Shown: piece by piece, positions 1 to 10,748 of the stretch | How the letters are laid out: each line of letters starts with the position of its first letter | How positions within the stretch are numbered: position 1 is the first letter of the stretch | Assembly: GCA_030407085.1 (NCBI GenBank) | Contig: CM059583.1 | Span: forward strand, 83,430,501 to 83,494,500 | Source: Trichopria drosophilae | Lineage: Eukaryota > Arthropoda > Insecta > Hymenoptera > Diapriidae | Reading direction: 5' to 3' | DNA: 64,000 nucleotides | The notes under the pieces: model-generated | Databases searched by the model: none | Told to the model about the DNA's origin: nothing | The model's input: the letters and a program-made list of their open reading frames with translations, nothing else | Translations under genes and position numbers: made by a program

Positions 1-664
1 TATTAAAATCGGCATTGTCAAAGACGAACTGGACAAATGCGTTGTCCAACGTCCTACGTTCCTTTGCGTGAATGGCCGAATTTTCAAACGTTTGGACTTC
101 TTTGTATGAGGCGCTGAATCCCATACTTGATAAAATGCTGATGAGTGTTTTCGAAGCAATTTTTTTGTATAAAAATGCTCCTACGCCAATCAGAAGTGGG
201 GAAAGGAACGAACGTGGTCGTACAGCCGCTATGATTACATGCGCAATCGATGTACATTTCCTATTCCAAGGCTCGAGCCAACCGCGTTTATCTTTTTGTA
301 TTACCTCAGATAACAAGACTTGCAATGTTTTAGGCACATAAGATTTCACGTCTTCCACAAAGTTGTCGGATGCTGGGTATTCACTTGTTTCATAAACCAT
401 CGAGCGAATATCACTGCGAATTATACCTGCAGCCTCACGTATGACTCGCAGTTTTTCTGCCTGAGGATCTGCGTCTCTTCGTTCGTAAAACATGTCAGAG
501 AGGAGTTTGTGACCAACATTTCTGAAACAAACTAAAGTACCTCGACTTTGTCTTTCCACGATGAGGATATCGTCACCATACTTTTCAAGTAATAGTCTTT
601 TAACTGTTTTAACATGAGGACCGGTACATGTTGTAATTTGATCAATTAATGTCTGAAGTGGAAA
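1..664 (-). pseudogene. Continuation of the Cys/His-rich protein after an in-frame TAA; runs off the left edge
   Basis: Reading on from TAA 665-667 in the same frame, codons stay open to base 1 with protein-like composition, including stretches such as VKTVKRLLEKYGDD, REAAGIIRSDIRSMVYE and, at the edge, QFVFDNADFN. No frameshift is needed, so a single nonsense codon separates this segment from the 200-codon N-terminal part. A GTGAGTG donor-like and CTTCAG acceptor-like string flank the stop, but they would define a 23-base intron that does not keep the frame, so splicing is unlikely. A recent nonsense mutation or an assembly error fits best. The gene extends beyond the window. Confidence 0.5.
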
Positions 665-1267
665 TTAACACTCACTAGAATTTTCTTGCAAATATGTAAA
701 AATTTGTTCCATGCCTTCAGTTATGTCATCATCTTTCGGTCTTCCACTTGACACACGTTTCGACGCATCAGTAACAAGTACATAACATTTTTTGTGGTAC
801 CGAGCCCCAGCTGCTACCAGATCAAGGACACTATTCAAGCGAAACTTGATTGCACGAGCAATGTCATCATCGCGACCGCCCAGCTTGTTCAAAATATATT
901 CTTTCGAATCTGCATGTTTTACTCTGGAAATTTGCGTTCGGTATTTCATCGCCAATTTTGTAGCCGATTCTTGGCATTCTGTTCCGCAAAATATGCAATT
1001 TTTCTCGAAATCAAAAACTGGATTTTTCTTTTCTCCTGTTGTTGAGTTGCTACGCCGAGAAGCCGAAAGCGCTGTTTTTGTATTCGAGTACGTTTTGTAA
1101 CAGGAACTGTGCACACTAACTTCGTTTAAGTTCTCTAACATTTGACGGTTTTCTTCATCTCCTCTTAAAACGGACACAGATATAAGAGTTTTAATACCCA
1201 TCGATTTCACTATATGCACGTCTGTAATCAAAGGTTGCTTGCATGTAAAGCAATTTGAGGCACTCAT
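665..1267 (-). CDS. Unnamed Cys/His-rich protein, N-terminal part (200 codons)
   Basis: The 200-codon frame starts at ATG 1267. It holds two similar putative zinc-binding modules: C6-x2-C9 with H53-x2-C56, and C91-x2-C94 (plus C98) with H158-x2-C161. The frame ends at TAA 665-667, but the same frame is open again for more than 210 codons directly beyond it, so this is probably the N-terminal part of a larger protein. I recognise the style (Cys-rich N-terminus followed by a long conserved body) from multicopy uncharacterised arthropod proteins, but cannot name the family. It could be transposon-derived. The function is unknown; zinc binding is inferred from residue spacing only. Confidence 0.5.
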   Translation of the reverse strand: MSASNCFTCKQPLITDVHIVKSMGIKTLISVSVLRGDEENRQMLENLNEVSVHSSCYKTYSNTKTALSASRRSNSTTGEKKNPVFDFEKNCIFCGTECQESATKLAMKYRTQISRVKHADSKEYILNKLGGRDDDIARAIKFRLNSVLDLVAAGARYHKKCYVLVTDASKRVSSGRPKDDDITEGMEQIFTYLQENSSEC

Positions 1268-3777
1268 TGTTATTCGCGAAAAACTAAACTACAACAATTT
1301 CCAAAACGGCAATGACAAAGTGTCCACAAACGGCACTTACAAAGAGTTCAAGAATAAATACTGCATTAAAAAGGTGCTCGAAAGTAGCACAAACAAAAAA
1401 GTGCAATAACTGCACTAACAATCTGCTAAAAATGGCAGAAACTGTCACAAAAACTCACTACGGAAATATTCACTACGTTCTTCTTACTAAATGCATGCGC
1501 TCCCCATGAAATTCAGAAAGAAACTGTGAGAAGACGCGAGCAAAACAAGAACAAGCACGCACAGAGGAACAGATGTTTTCTTATGTTATCCTCGCATTCC
1601 ATTATATTACGTCAATATATATAATAACAATTAGTTTAATGGTTAATGAATAAATAAACATTGTTTACTCTTTTATATGAAATGTTGTCGATACACTTAT
1701 TCTTCCAAACTTCATACATAGGTTAAGATCAATTATATCCAAAAATAAAATTTCTTGTATTTTTTAAGGCGTCTTGTATTTTTTTTATCAGCCGGTAAGT
1801 GTAACTATATTTTCGTATAGACTATTATGTCTGCAATGATAAATACAGATTCGATTGGTAGAGGACAATTTTACGGTGTTCAAAATACCTGCAATAATGA
1901 CGAAATATTAAAAAATATCTTCTTTGCTCTAATTGCAACTAATTATGAAATGTAAATAAGTTCGAAAATGCTCATTTTTTATATTTTCGCGTTTAATTCG
2001 TCGAACATTATTTACAATTTTCGAGGTGCCATAAAAAATAACTTGTACAGCATCATAAAGCCTGTGAAAAATATATATTATATTAATTTTTTATAATAGT
2101 AAAGTCGGAAATCCCAGGCGCAGCCATTTCATGCCGCGTAGAGACACAGCCGATTCACCGCTGAGCCGCTGACGCGGAACTCGCACTTTGAGAGCGCTCT
2201 ACAAGGAGTATTTTTCAACAAAAGTGAACGTGTTCATTTTTTATGCTCTACAACTTTTATTTGAAAAGTTTTTCATTTCCGATCGAAACTTTTGAGTAAA
2301 ACGCAAAAAACTAAAAATTTATCTCTTTTATTTTACTTAATTCTTCGATATCTCGAAAACAATCGATTAATAAAAAAAAAGTTATACAACATAATTTGTA
2401 GAGCGGGAAAACCCCGTTAAAATGAGCTATCATAAAAGTATTTTGCCTTATTAGAACCCGAGTTATCGCCAAAAAACGATTTCTTTTCACGTTTTTTAGT
2501 CCAGCAAAAGAAGCACGCGCTCTCAGGTGCTGAAAAATGAGAGTTAAGCTTTTCTCGATGTCCCCTACAACCTAGAAAAAAAAATTGCTACTAGGAATTT
2601 TGTCTTTTTCAAATGTACATAGTGACTGGACTAAAGATGTTATCTATATAATCCATAGCTCGGTACCTTTAATATCGATTAGCTTTTTCTACAGCAGGAG
2701 ATTCAGTTGAAATTATTAATTTATTGCGTTTGAAAGTGAAGTAATTAGAGAAGTGATTTAATTTATATGAGTTAAAGCGAGTCGATATTCGATATTATGC
2801 AAGTTGGAAGTTTAACCTATCGGGAAAAGTGCAATACAACCCGAAGGAGAAGTATACGTACAATGTGAAAGATTTTTGGAGTCAACAACTTTTACCCACT
2901 TACCATATTTCTTTCTACGAGATTAAGTTGAGCAGTCACTCTGACGACCTGTATGCATGTGGTGACATAATAAATTCAGTTAAAGGAGGACTTGATGAGA
3001 TATGAGAAATACAGACAGAAGAATTTTTGAAAAATGCGCCCTTGAAAAATTGTAAAAATGAGCCCTTTTTCAGATTCTGAAGTTAAATTTCGGTTACTGT
3101 TAACTCAAACAGAGTTATTGCACATTTTATGCAAGAAATAGGTAAAAATAAAAGGAATCAGGACAACTATTTCACCTTGTTAACTCAATCCTGACTGAAA
3201 TAACAAGGAATTCTGGCTAAAACAATATGGATACCTTGCTATTACAATAATATAAATTTTTGACACTTTAGAGCTTACATATTTGTTAAAATAGTAAGGA
3301 ATCCTTGCTGTTTTAACAAGAATTTCTTATTATTTGTCGAAACAACAAGAAACCTTAAATACAACAATATAATTCCCAATTATTGTAGTAAGTTTATCCT
3401 CGCTGCTTTATCAAGGATTGATGTAGTTGGCGCCGATTCCAATAAAGAATCCGCACTGAATCCTTGCACACGGGTGTAAGGAATTGTTTCGGTGTAGACA
3501 TCAAGTGGAATTCGCCATAAAAATCTAAAATATCGCGTCATCGAATAGTCAGATATCAAAATGCATGGTTACATATTGTGAAATTCATTATGGTAGATAT
3601 GATATGCTATTTAATAACACTTCAACCCTAGCAATCCGGACCAACTACAAACCGACTGTAAACCAACTGGTTGGTTTTTGACTCTATTCCAACTATTAAA
3701 TTTCTATGAATGTTACGATATTGACAGAGTTTGAAGGAAATTTCAAATGTGCATGTTGCATTTATTAATCTAGTGTA
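1268..3777. other. AT-rich stretch without a supported gene
   Basis: No convincing coding frame is present. The minus strand of 2102-2190 has a tRNA-like A-box stretch (GGCTCAGCGGTGAATCGG), perhaps a relic of a tRNA-derived SINE, but the B box is poor. 3190-3430 repeats short motifs of the type AACAAGGAATCCTTG in both orientations. The rest is AT-rich sequence resembling non-coding parts of old transposons. Confidence 0.5.
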
Positions 3778-4430
3778 CACCCATGTGCAATGAGTCTGTC
3801 GCTAGGTATTTATCACCAGAACGGGAATGCACGTTGCGACTGACGCTTTATGATAAACGACTTTTCGCCGTTCGATTCAAAATTGTGTTTTGAAGCTGTC
3901 ATTATGTAACCTTCCAATACATAACCGCGTGAATAGATAATAGCAGGTTATAGTTAATTTGTATGAGCTTCTAAACACAAATAATTAAAAATTGATACTA
4001 AATGAAAACTGTTTGAGAACGTGATTTATACAATTTTTACATCTTTTTATACATTTTCATATACATTTTTTACATCTTTAAAAACAGTCACCAAATAAAT
4101 ACATTTTAAATAAAAACGAAAGACCGAATAATTCTACATAATTTTATTACATAAATTCTACATAATTGTATTATGCAGTTATAGTTATTTTGTATGAGCT
4201 TCAAATAACGATTAAAAATTGATTTTAAATGAAAACCATTAGAGGCCGTGATTTATACAATTTTTTACATATTTTTATACATTTTTATAACTTTTTTACA
4301 TCTTTGAATATAGTCACCAAATACAAATACATTTTAAATAAAAACGGAAGACAGAACACTTACATCTAACACATACAAAGAGATATATGTAACGAAAATA
4401 TAATGTTGGCAGGAAGAAACATAACAATTG

Positions 4431-4971
4431 TTATTCAACAAGGGGATAATATGGCCCTCGATATAATATTGGGCACATCAATTGTCCATTGGAGTCAAAC
4501 AGTACCTGGAATATTAATTTTATATGATGCTCTTTTATACTGCCAAAAATTGCATATATAATACAAATTTCTAGTTGGAAAGTAGCTTACTTCACCGGGT
4601 GGGATTGTGTCGTTCAAAAATGGTATAATAACCGTCCACTTCCCCATGAAATCAAAGTCCGCTCTATCCATCGTTAACGGATCTTTATTTTTAATGCGTT
4701 TCATTTCATCCTTTACAGATTGAAATAATGTTTTGAATTCTTGAACTGAAAATTTATAATAATATGAAGTGAATATATACAATTTATTAGATATATGACA
4801 TAAACAGAGTAATTGAAACTAACTTCTCTTTCGAGACTGGTAACGACTATTGTAGTTACGGGTAATACAACGCCATGCTCGATTTTTTGCGCGTTGTGAA
4901 TCGTACAAGCTATTATTCCAGTCGAATAAGCATTTGTGGGATGTTATTTCATGAGCGAGATACCTTTCCAT
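4431..4971 (-). CDS. MADF-like protein, left-arm copy, three exons
   Basis: Proposed exons on the minus strand are 4971-4824, 4745-4591 and 4505-4431, with introns of 78 and 85 bp. Donors read GTTAGT and GTAAGC; acceptors read TTTTCAG and ATTCCAG. Both junctions keep the frame and give 125 codons plus TAA. The N-terminal half has the MADF (Myb/SANT-like DNA-binding) layout: HKCLFD near residues 12-17, Tyr23, AW at 32-33, then a Lys/Arg-rich helix and KWTVIIPFLND. Compared with the right-arm copy, exons 1 and 2 differ by one silent base (Phe codon) and exon 3 by one Leu/Ser change. A DNA-binding role is inferred from a weak family match. Confidence 0.6.
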
Positions 4972-5429
4972 TTTCAATGTAAATGTTCTGAAGTATCGTG
5001 ACTTATAATTGTATATAGGCTATGTGAGCAAAACAATGTAGTATAACATGAAGTTGTCAATAATTTCGATAATATATTGAAACGAATTAATTTGAATTCG
5101 GGCGCTGAGAATTATTTTTATTCTTAATAAATTCAATACTTATGCTTCAATATTTATCAAAGCAAAAAGTAGATTGGAACATTCTGTAAATTTACCTTTC
5201 ATGGTTGGGACCTCGAAAAAAGTAGACAACGTTTTTACATTATCAATGCACGTTAATGAATACTAACAACCGAGGCGATGCGTAACTCAGTAAATTTATG
5301 ATTAATGTTATGCAAAATATATTATAATTGACTTGTTACTAACTATACCATTATTATTTAATGTAATACATTGAATGTAACACAAAGTCAATTGTAATAT
5401 ATACTATCCTCTATGGAAATAAAAATGGT

Positions 5430-5760
5430 ATGTTTTCGTTACATTTAAGCATGATTCCGTACGATTACGTACGATTTGGTACGTTTAGGTACGTTTTGGT
5501 TACGATTCGAATATTTTTACAGCATTATACAGAAGCGTACGCGAACGTATGCGAAGGTACGTTAACGTACGCAAAATTATGCAAAAATGCAGTATCGTCC
5601 AGAATCCTACAAAAATGTACACATACGAGAAAAAATGCATAACAGAATATTTCTAAACAGATGTAAACGGACGTAAACGTACGTGAACGTACGCGAACGT
5701 ACGCGAAAGTGTGCAAAGGTACAGTATCCTGTAGAATCCTGCAGAAACGTTACTTACGAA
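5430..5760. repeat. CGTACG-rich short-period repeat, block 1
   Basis: The palindromic hexamer CGTACG and variants (GTACGCGAAC, CGTACGTAAAC) recur every 10-12 bases, with a looser higher-level repeat around CAGTATCGTCCAGAATCCTA. Frames through it give Arg/Tyr/Val/Phe-rich peptides that are only a by-product of the repeat. Confidence 0.6.
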
Positions 5761-5825
5761 AAAAAATGCATCAAAGAATTATGCTGGAGGAGCACATGTA
5801 AGCTCCGAAAATAATTCGACTCGGT

Positions 5826-6215
5826 AGATTTATGATTAATGCTATGCAAAATATATTACAATTGATTTTGTATTACATTCATTGTATTACATAAAATAAT
5901 AATGGTATAGTTAGTAACAAGTCAATTATAATATATTTTGCATAACATTAATCATAAATTTACTGAGTTCCGCATCGCTTAGGTTGTTAGTATTCATTAA
6001 CGTGCATTGATATTGTAAAAACGTTGCTTACTTTTTTGGAGTTTCAAACCATGAAAAGCAAATTTACAGAATGTTACAATCTACTTTTTGCTTTGATAAG
6101 TATTGAAGCATAAGTTTTTAAATTATTAAGAATAAAAATCAGCGCCCAAATTCTAATTAATTCGGTTCAATATGTTATCGAAATTATTGACAACTTCATG
6201 TTATCCCGTATGGAA
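5826..6215. repeat. Inverted copy of 5035-5405
   Basis: This segment, containing a stretch around ATTAATCATAAATTTACTGA, is the reverse complement of 5035-5405 with scattered differences. The left arm therefore carries a second, smaller palindrome, centred near 5615 and spanning the first CGTACG block. Confidence 0.65.
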
Positions 6216-6237
6216 AAAATCAACGGTAATCTAACGC

Positions 6238-6620
6238 AATTCACCGTACGATTTTGACACATTTCGGTACGTCTGTATAGAATTATGTACGGTGAGGTAC
6301 GTTTACGTACGTTTGCGTACGATTTGGTTACGATTCGAACATTTTGTACACCATTGTACAGAAACGTACGCAAACGTACGCGAACGTACACGAACGTACG
6401 CAAACGTACAGAAAATTGCTAGAACATACTGAAGCATGCGGAGATGTACAGCATTGTACACTATAGATGTCAAACAACCATTCGTAATAAAATATTTTCT
6501 TACAAAAACGTCCGGAATCATATGAATATGTAATGAAACGTACGCAGACGTTCGCAAACGTACGCAATTGTACGGATATATGCAGCCATGTATAGAAACG
6601 TACGAGATTTTGCAACTATT
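6238..6620. repeat. CGTACG-rich short-period repeat, block 2 (centre of the foldback)
   Basis: Same 10-12-base CGTACG/CGAACGTACGCAAACGTA repeat as in the arms, but in the single-copy centre. It has no gene-like frame beyond repeat-driven peptides. Confidence 0.6.
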
Positions 6621-6659
6621 TACAGGAACGTGCCCGACTGCACGAATATTGAATATCCC

Positions 6660-7528
6660 AGATAGGTGCCCGTTTTTCTTCCGTTATTTTTTTTCGATTT
6701 TTTGTCCAAAATTTTTCACGTAATTTTGGAGAAAAATTACCCAAACCAATTCTTCTACATTGGACAAATATTCCAAAAATTTGTCGCGTTTTGTAGGGCT
6801 ATTTATACATTTTTTCATATTTTTCGGGCATTTTTTACAATTGCAAGGTTATAAAAAAAAAAATCACGAAAAATTTGTGTAATCTTTTCTTCGATGGAGA
6901 AATCATATAAACTATTTTCATCAAAGTCGGCAATTGTTCACGGATTGCGGTCAAGTTGGCTTGGAATGCCCCACATCTATTTTTTTAAATATACATTGTA
7001 AATGATGCACGTAATGAAGAATAAAATGAACAATATACAGAAGGGAACCGTAGGTAACTGAAAGGAATGCTTTTTTTTTATTTATATCACTTATGTCATA
7101 TAAAATATCTTTATTGGAATAATAACAAAATTTTAAATTAGTTGATACATTTTGCAGTAGTTGCTTTGCTCAAAGAACCTATGAATAGATGATTTCTTAC
7201 ATTCATTAAAATACATGGTCTGTAAATGTACAACTGATGACATTGAAATAATTTTTTCCACTATTTTACAATATTTTACATGTTTAACAGATACATCCGC
7301 ATTTTTGAAAATATAAGTATTACGAACATCCAATTTTTTATAAAATATAAATACCTTATTTTTGTTACTATACTCTACTTTACTTAACAACATATACGTA
7401 ACTGACGATTTTGCGCGTAACGTTGGATCCAATGCCTGGAGCCCGTAGTTTATTGTAAGGCAGTATGTACCTGAGCCGTCCAGCGGCTTGTGGGCAGCGA
7501 CACGTCAACACAACGGACACTACTGTTA
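6660..7528. other. Central foldback sequence without a supported gene
   Basis: AT-rich, with T-runs at the left. A 99-codon minus-strand frame (7133-7432) has no motif I recognise and could be chance. 7435-7500 is more GC-rich. Confidence 0.4.
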
Positions 7529-7880
7529 GCGAAATCTACCCCTTGCACCAGTGTTGCACTTTTGCATCAAAAGCGTGTAAATAAACACCATCCGGGTGCA
7601 AGTCTCTCGGCTAGAGACGGAGGTTAGGTTTTGTTTGTTTAGTTATTTTCATTTAATTAACACCGATATTTTTGAAGCTATCATTTTTATATAAGAACAT
7701 TTTATATATCTAGCGAAATTGTCAAGGTCACAGGTGTCTCATATAGATAGGCAGAAGAAATTTAACGGGGATTTTAATGTAGAGACTATATGCGTTTTGA
7801 AGCCAGCGCTTTTTGGGTGGAACATGTGCACCGTTACACCGGTGCAGTGGTGTAGAAACGGTGCAGGGGGTAGATTTCGC
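7529..7880. mobile_element. Small MITE-like element, TA-flanked
   Basis: Inverted ends GCGAAATCTACCCC at 7529 and GGGGGTAGATTTCGC ending at 7880 are flanked on both sides by TA (7527-7528 and 7881-7882). The length is about 352 bp with no coding potential. The arms continue imperfectly through TTGCACC and GGTGCA. This fits a non-autonomous TA-inserting element nested in the foldback centre. Confidence 0.55.
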
Positions 7881-8159
7881 TATGTATTGTTGATGGTTAA
7901 ACGAACTTACCTGTAAGTGAAGTTCGACCATAATTATATGAGTAGCTTGTTCGAAGATATTAACTATGTAGTACGGTGACACGCCGCACGATGACGCCTC
8001 ATTTTAGAGTCCAATTGGAATTAATAATTAATAATATTAATATCTTCGAAAAAGCTTAACGAAATATAATAAATGGATTTGATAATGTTTTAAAACTAAT
8101 TGGATTCTATGAATTATTCTCGGAGCTTACATGTGCTCCTCTAGCATAATTCACGTGGT

Positions 8160-8545
8160 GCACATTTGCCATACGTTCGCGTACGTTTACGTACGCTTAG
8201 GAATATTCTTTGATGCATTTTTTTTCGTAAGTAACGTTTCTGCAGGATTCTACAGGATACTGTACCTTTGCACACTTTCGCGTACGTTCGCGTACGTTCG
8301 CGTACGTTTACGTACGTTTACGTCCGTTTACATCTGTTTAGAAATATTCTGTTATGCATTTTTTCTCGTATGTGTACATTTTTGTAGGATTCTGGACGAT
8401 ACTGCATCTTTGCATAATTTTGCGTACGTTAACGTACCTTCGCATACGTTCGCGTACGCTTCTGTATAATGCTGTAAAAATGTTCGAATCGTAACCAAAA
8501 CGTACCTAAACGTACCAAATCGTACGTAATCGTACGGAATCATGC
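8160..8545. repeat. CGTACG-rich short-period repeat, block 3 (right arm)
   Basis: Inverted partner of block 1. It contains an extra ~50-bp piece with a further CGTACG cluster at 8160-8200 that is deleted from the left arm. Confidence 0.6.
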
Positions 8546-8680
8546 TTAAATGTAACGAAAACATACCATTTTTATTTCCATAGAGGATAGTATATATTAC
8601 AATTGACTTTGTGACATACAATGCTCACATAGCCTATATACAATTATAAGTCACGATACTTCAGAACATTTACATTGAAA

Positions 8681-9221
8681 ATGGAAAGGTATCTCGCTCA
8701 TGAAATAACATCCCACAAATGCTTATTCGACTGGAATAATAGCTTGTACGATTCACAACGCGCAAAAAATCGAGCATGGCGTTGTATTACCCGTAACTAC
8801 AATAGTCGTTACCAGTCTCGAAAGAGAAGTTAGTTTCAATTACTCTGTTTATGTCATATATCTAATAAATTGTATATATTCACTTCATATTGTTATAAAT
8901 TTTCAGTTCAAGAATTCAAAACATTATTTCAATCTGTAAAGGATGAAATGAAACGCATTAAAAATAAAGATCCGTTAACGATGGATAGAGCGGACTTCGA
9001 TTTCATGGGGAAGTGGACGGTTATTATACCATTTTTGAACGACACAATCCCACCCGGTGAAGTAAGCTACTTTCCAACTAGAAATTTGTATTATATATGC
9101 AATTTTTGGCAGTATAAAAGAGCATCATATAAAATTAATATTCCAGGTACTGTTTGACTCCAATGGACAATTGATGTGCCCAATATCATATCGAGGGCCA
9201 TATTATCCCCTTGTTGAATAA
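8681..9221 (+). CDS. MADF-like protein, right-arm copy, three exons
   Basis: Proposed exons are 8681-8828, 8907-9061 and 9147-9221, separated by introns of 78 bp (GTTAGT...TTTTCAG) and 85 bp (GTAAGC...ATTCCAG). The spliced frame is continuous: 125 codons ending in TAA 9219-9221, with a C-terminus of about 24 residues after PPGE. Without the second splice the frame stops at TGA 9155-9157. The MADF-like features are HKCLFD, AW at 32-33, a basic helix and the W...FL motif. Such proteins bind DNA in insects, sometimes as transposon-encoded accessory factors or regulators, so this may be cargo or a regulator of the foldback. Conservation of frame in both arms suggests constraint or recent gene conversion. 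Confidence 0.62.
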
Positions 9222-10011
9222 CAATTGTTATGTTTCTTCCTGCCAACATTATATTTTCGGTACATATATCTCTTTGTATGTGTTAGATAGTAAGTATCTA
9301 TGTGTTGTTATGTATTACACGTGTTTGATTAATAAAAATAAATAAAAATGTCAAAATTTCTACATTACATTTGATGGAGGCTGTTTATTAAAGACCGAAC
9401 ATAACCCAGTTAACCTACATTTGTGTAGAATTATTCTGTCTTCCGTTTTTATTTAAAATGTATTTGTATTTGGTGACTATATCCAAAGATGTAAAAAAGT
9501 TATAAAAATGTATAAAAATATGTAAAAAATTGTATAAATCACGGCCTCTAATGGTTTTCATTTAAAATCAATTTTTAATCGTTATTTGAAGCTCATACAA
9601 AATAACTATAACTGCATAATACAATTATGTAGAATTTATGTAATAAAATTATGTAGAATTATTCGGTCTTTCGTTTTTATTTAAAATGTATTTATTTGGT
9701 GACTGTTTTAAAGATGTAAAAAATGTATATGAAAATGTATAAAAAGATGTAAAAATTTTATAAATCACGTTCTCAAACAGTTTTCATTTAGTATCAATTT
9801 TTAATTATTTGTGTTTAGAAGCTCATACAAATTAACTATAACCTGCTATTATCTATTCACGCGGTAATGTATTGGAAGGTTACATAATGACAGCTCCAAA
9901 ACACAATTTCGAATCGAACGGCGAAAAGTCGTTTAACATAAAGCGTCAGTCGCATAGTGCATTCCCGTTCTGGTGATAAATACCTAGCGACAGAATCATT
10001 GCACATGGGTG

Positions 10012-10748
10012 TACCTCACCGTCCTTTATACTGATTTATCTTTCATTTGGCTTTGGTTTCATCAATATTGATCATTAGATTGGACAGATAATGGGGTTTG
10101 ATTATGAAGTTTACGATTTTGGCCGTGTTTAAGCGAAATTTCCCGATGAACTACAATAACAAAAATCTTCTCTACAGTTTTTTCTTATTCCCTATTTATA
10201 TGTCTTTCATTTGTACTTTGTTCCATTCATTTTGATAGTTCCGTTCTCGAGATATTAGGTTCAGAAAGTGACTTTTTCGACCTCGCCCTACGTGTGGCGC
10301 TGCGATCAATTTTTAACGGTCATAATCGACTAAAACTTTTAATCTAGTAACATTTGAACAAATGAAGGTTTTGACAATTGCAGAATTAAGCGAAACCATT
10401 TTTCAAAAATTTGTATTTTTTGGTTGTTTTTAATTGTGGGCAGAGCAGTGTTCGGTTGACGTAGAATGTCCCATGTATACATACATTTCATTAATTTAAA
10501 ATGGCTGAAATAAAATGTCGGATCATTTTTCTGAAATTCGGATTTAAATGCAATTCGTTAGTTGCAGACCTGCAATAGACGATACCGTTTTTTAAATTTG
10601 TAGTGGCGTCCTTGGCCTTTGACTATTTCAAAGTTTCCCGATTCTCACCGCGAGGAGGTGGACGATTTTGAGAATCTTTTTGTTTGTATTTTATTTAAAA
10701 TTTTTTAAATTTAAATACACATAATTCGGCATTCTAATTTTGCTTCAT
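10012..10748. other. AT-rich flank, no supported gene
   Basis: No conserved frame was found. It lies between the foldback terminus and the mariner-like transposase relic and could include that element's 3' end, but I could not identify matching inverted termini. Confidence 0.4.

Larger units (their letters stand above)
3778..5815. repeat. Left arm of the foldback
   Basis: It pairs in inverted orientation with 8111-10011. Inside it, 3945-4165 and 4165-4360 are diverged tandem copies. The segment 5035-5405 is also repeated in inverse at 5826-6215 in the central region, so the inner end of this arm has been rearranged. Confidence 0.75.
3778..10011. mobile_element. Large foldback element with ~2-kb inverted arms, TA target duplication
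   Basis: The termini are inverted copies: CACCCATGTGCAATGA at 3778 and its complement ending at 10011, each bordered by TA (3776-3777 and 10012-10013). The arms run 3778-about 5815 and about 8111-10011. They are nearly identical apart from indels: about 330 bp present only in the left arm (near 5025-5375), about 130 bp only in the right (near 9290-9430), and about 50 bp missing on the left near 5785. Each arm has a tandem duplication of roughly 220 bp and one copy of a three-exon gene. The TA duplication suits a Tc1/mariner-like mechanism, but no transposase lies inside. The grouping is inferred from the ends only. Confidence 0.7.
8111..10011. repeat. Right arm of the foldback
   Basis: Inverted partner of 3778-5815. 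The tandem duplication appears here at about 9430-9640 and 9650-9845. A segment with AATAAA-like A/T strings at 9290-9430, just downstream of the MADF-like gene, is absent from the left arm. Confidence 0.75.

Noticed and set aside
2102..2190. tRNA gene on the minus strand
   Set aside because: Has an A-box-like stretch but no acceptable B box or cloverleaf; at best a SINE relic.
8131..8621. Repetitive Arg/Tyr/Val-rich peptides in CGTACG blocks
   Set aside because: Direct consequence of a 10-12-base repeat read in frame; not proteins.
8870..9157. Single-exon 95-aa ORF (and its left-arm twin 4495-4782)
   Set aside because: It needs a TTG start and includes intron sequence; the three-exon model with ATG 8681 keeps frame across two good GT-AG introns in both arms.
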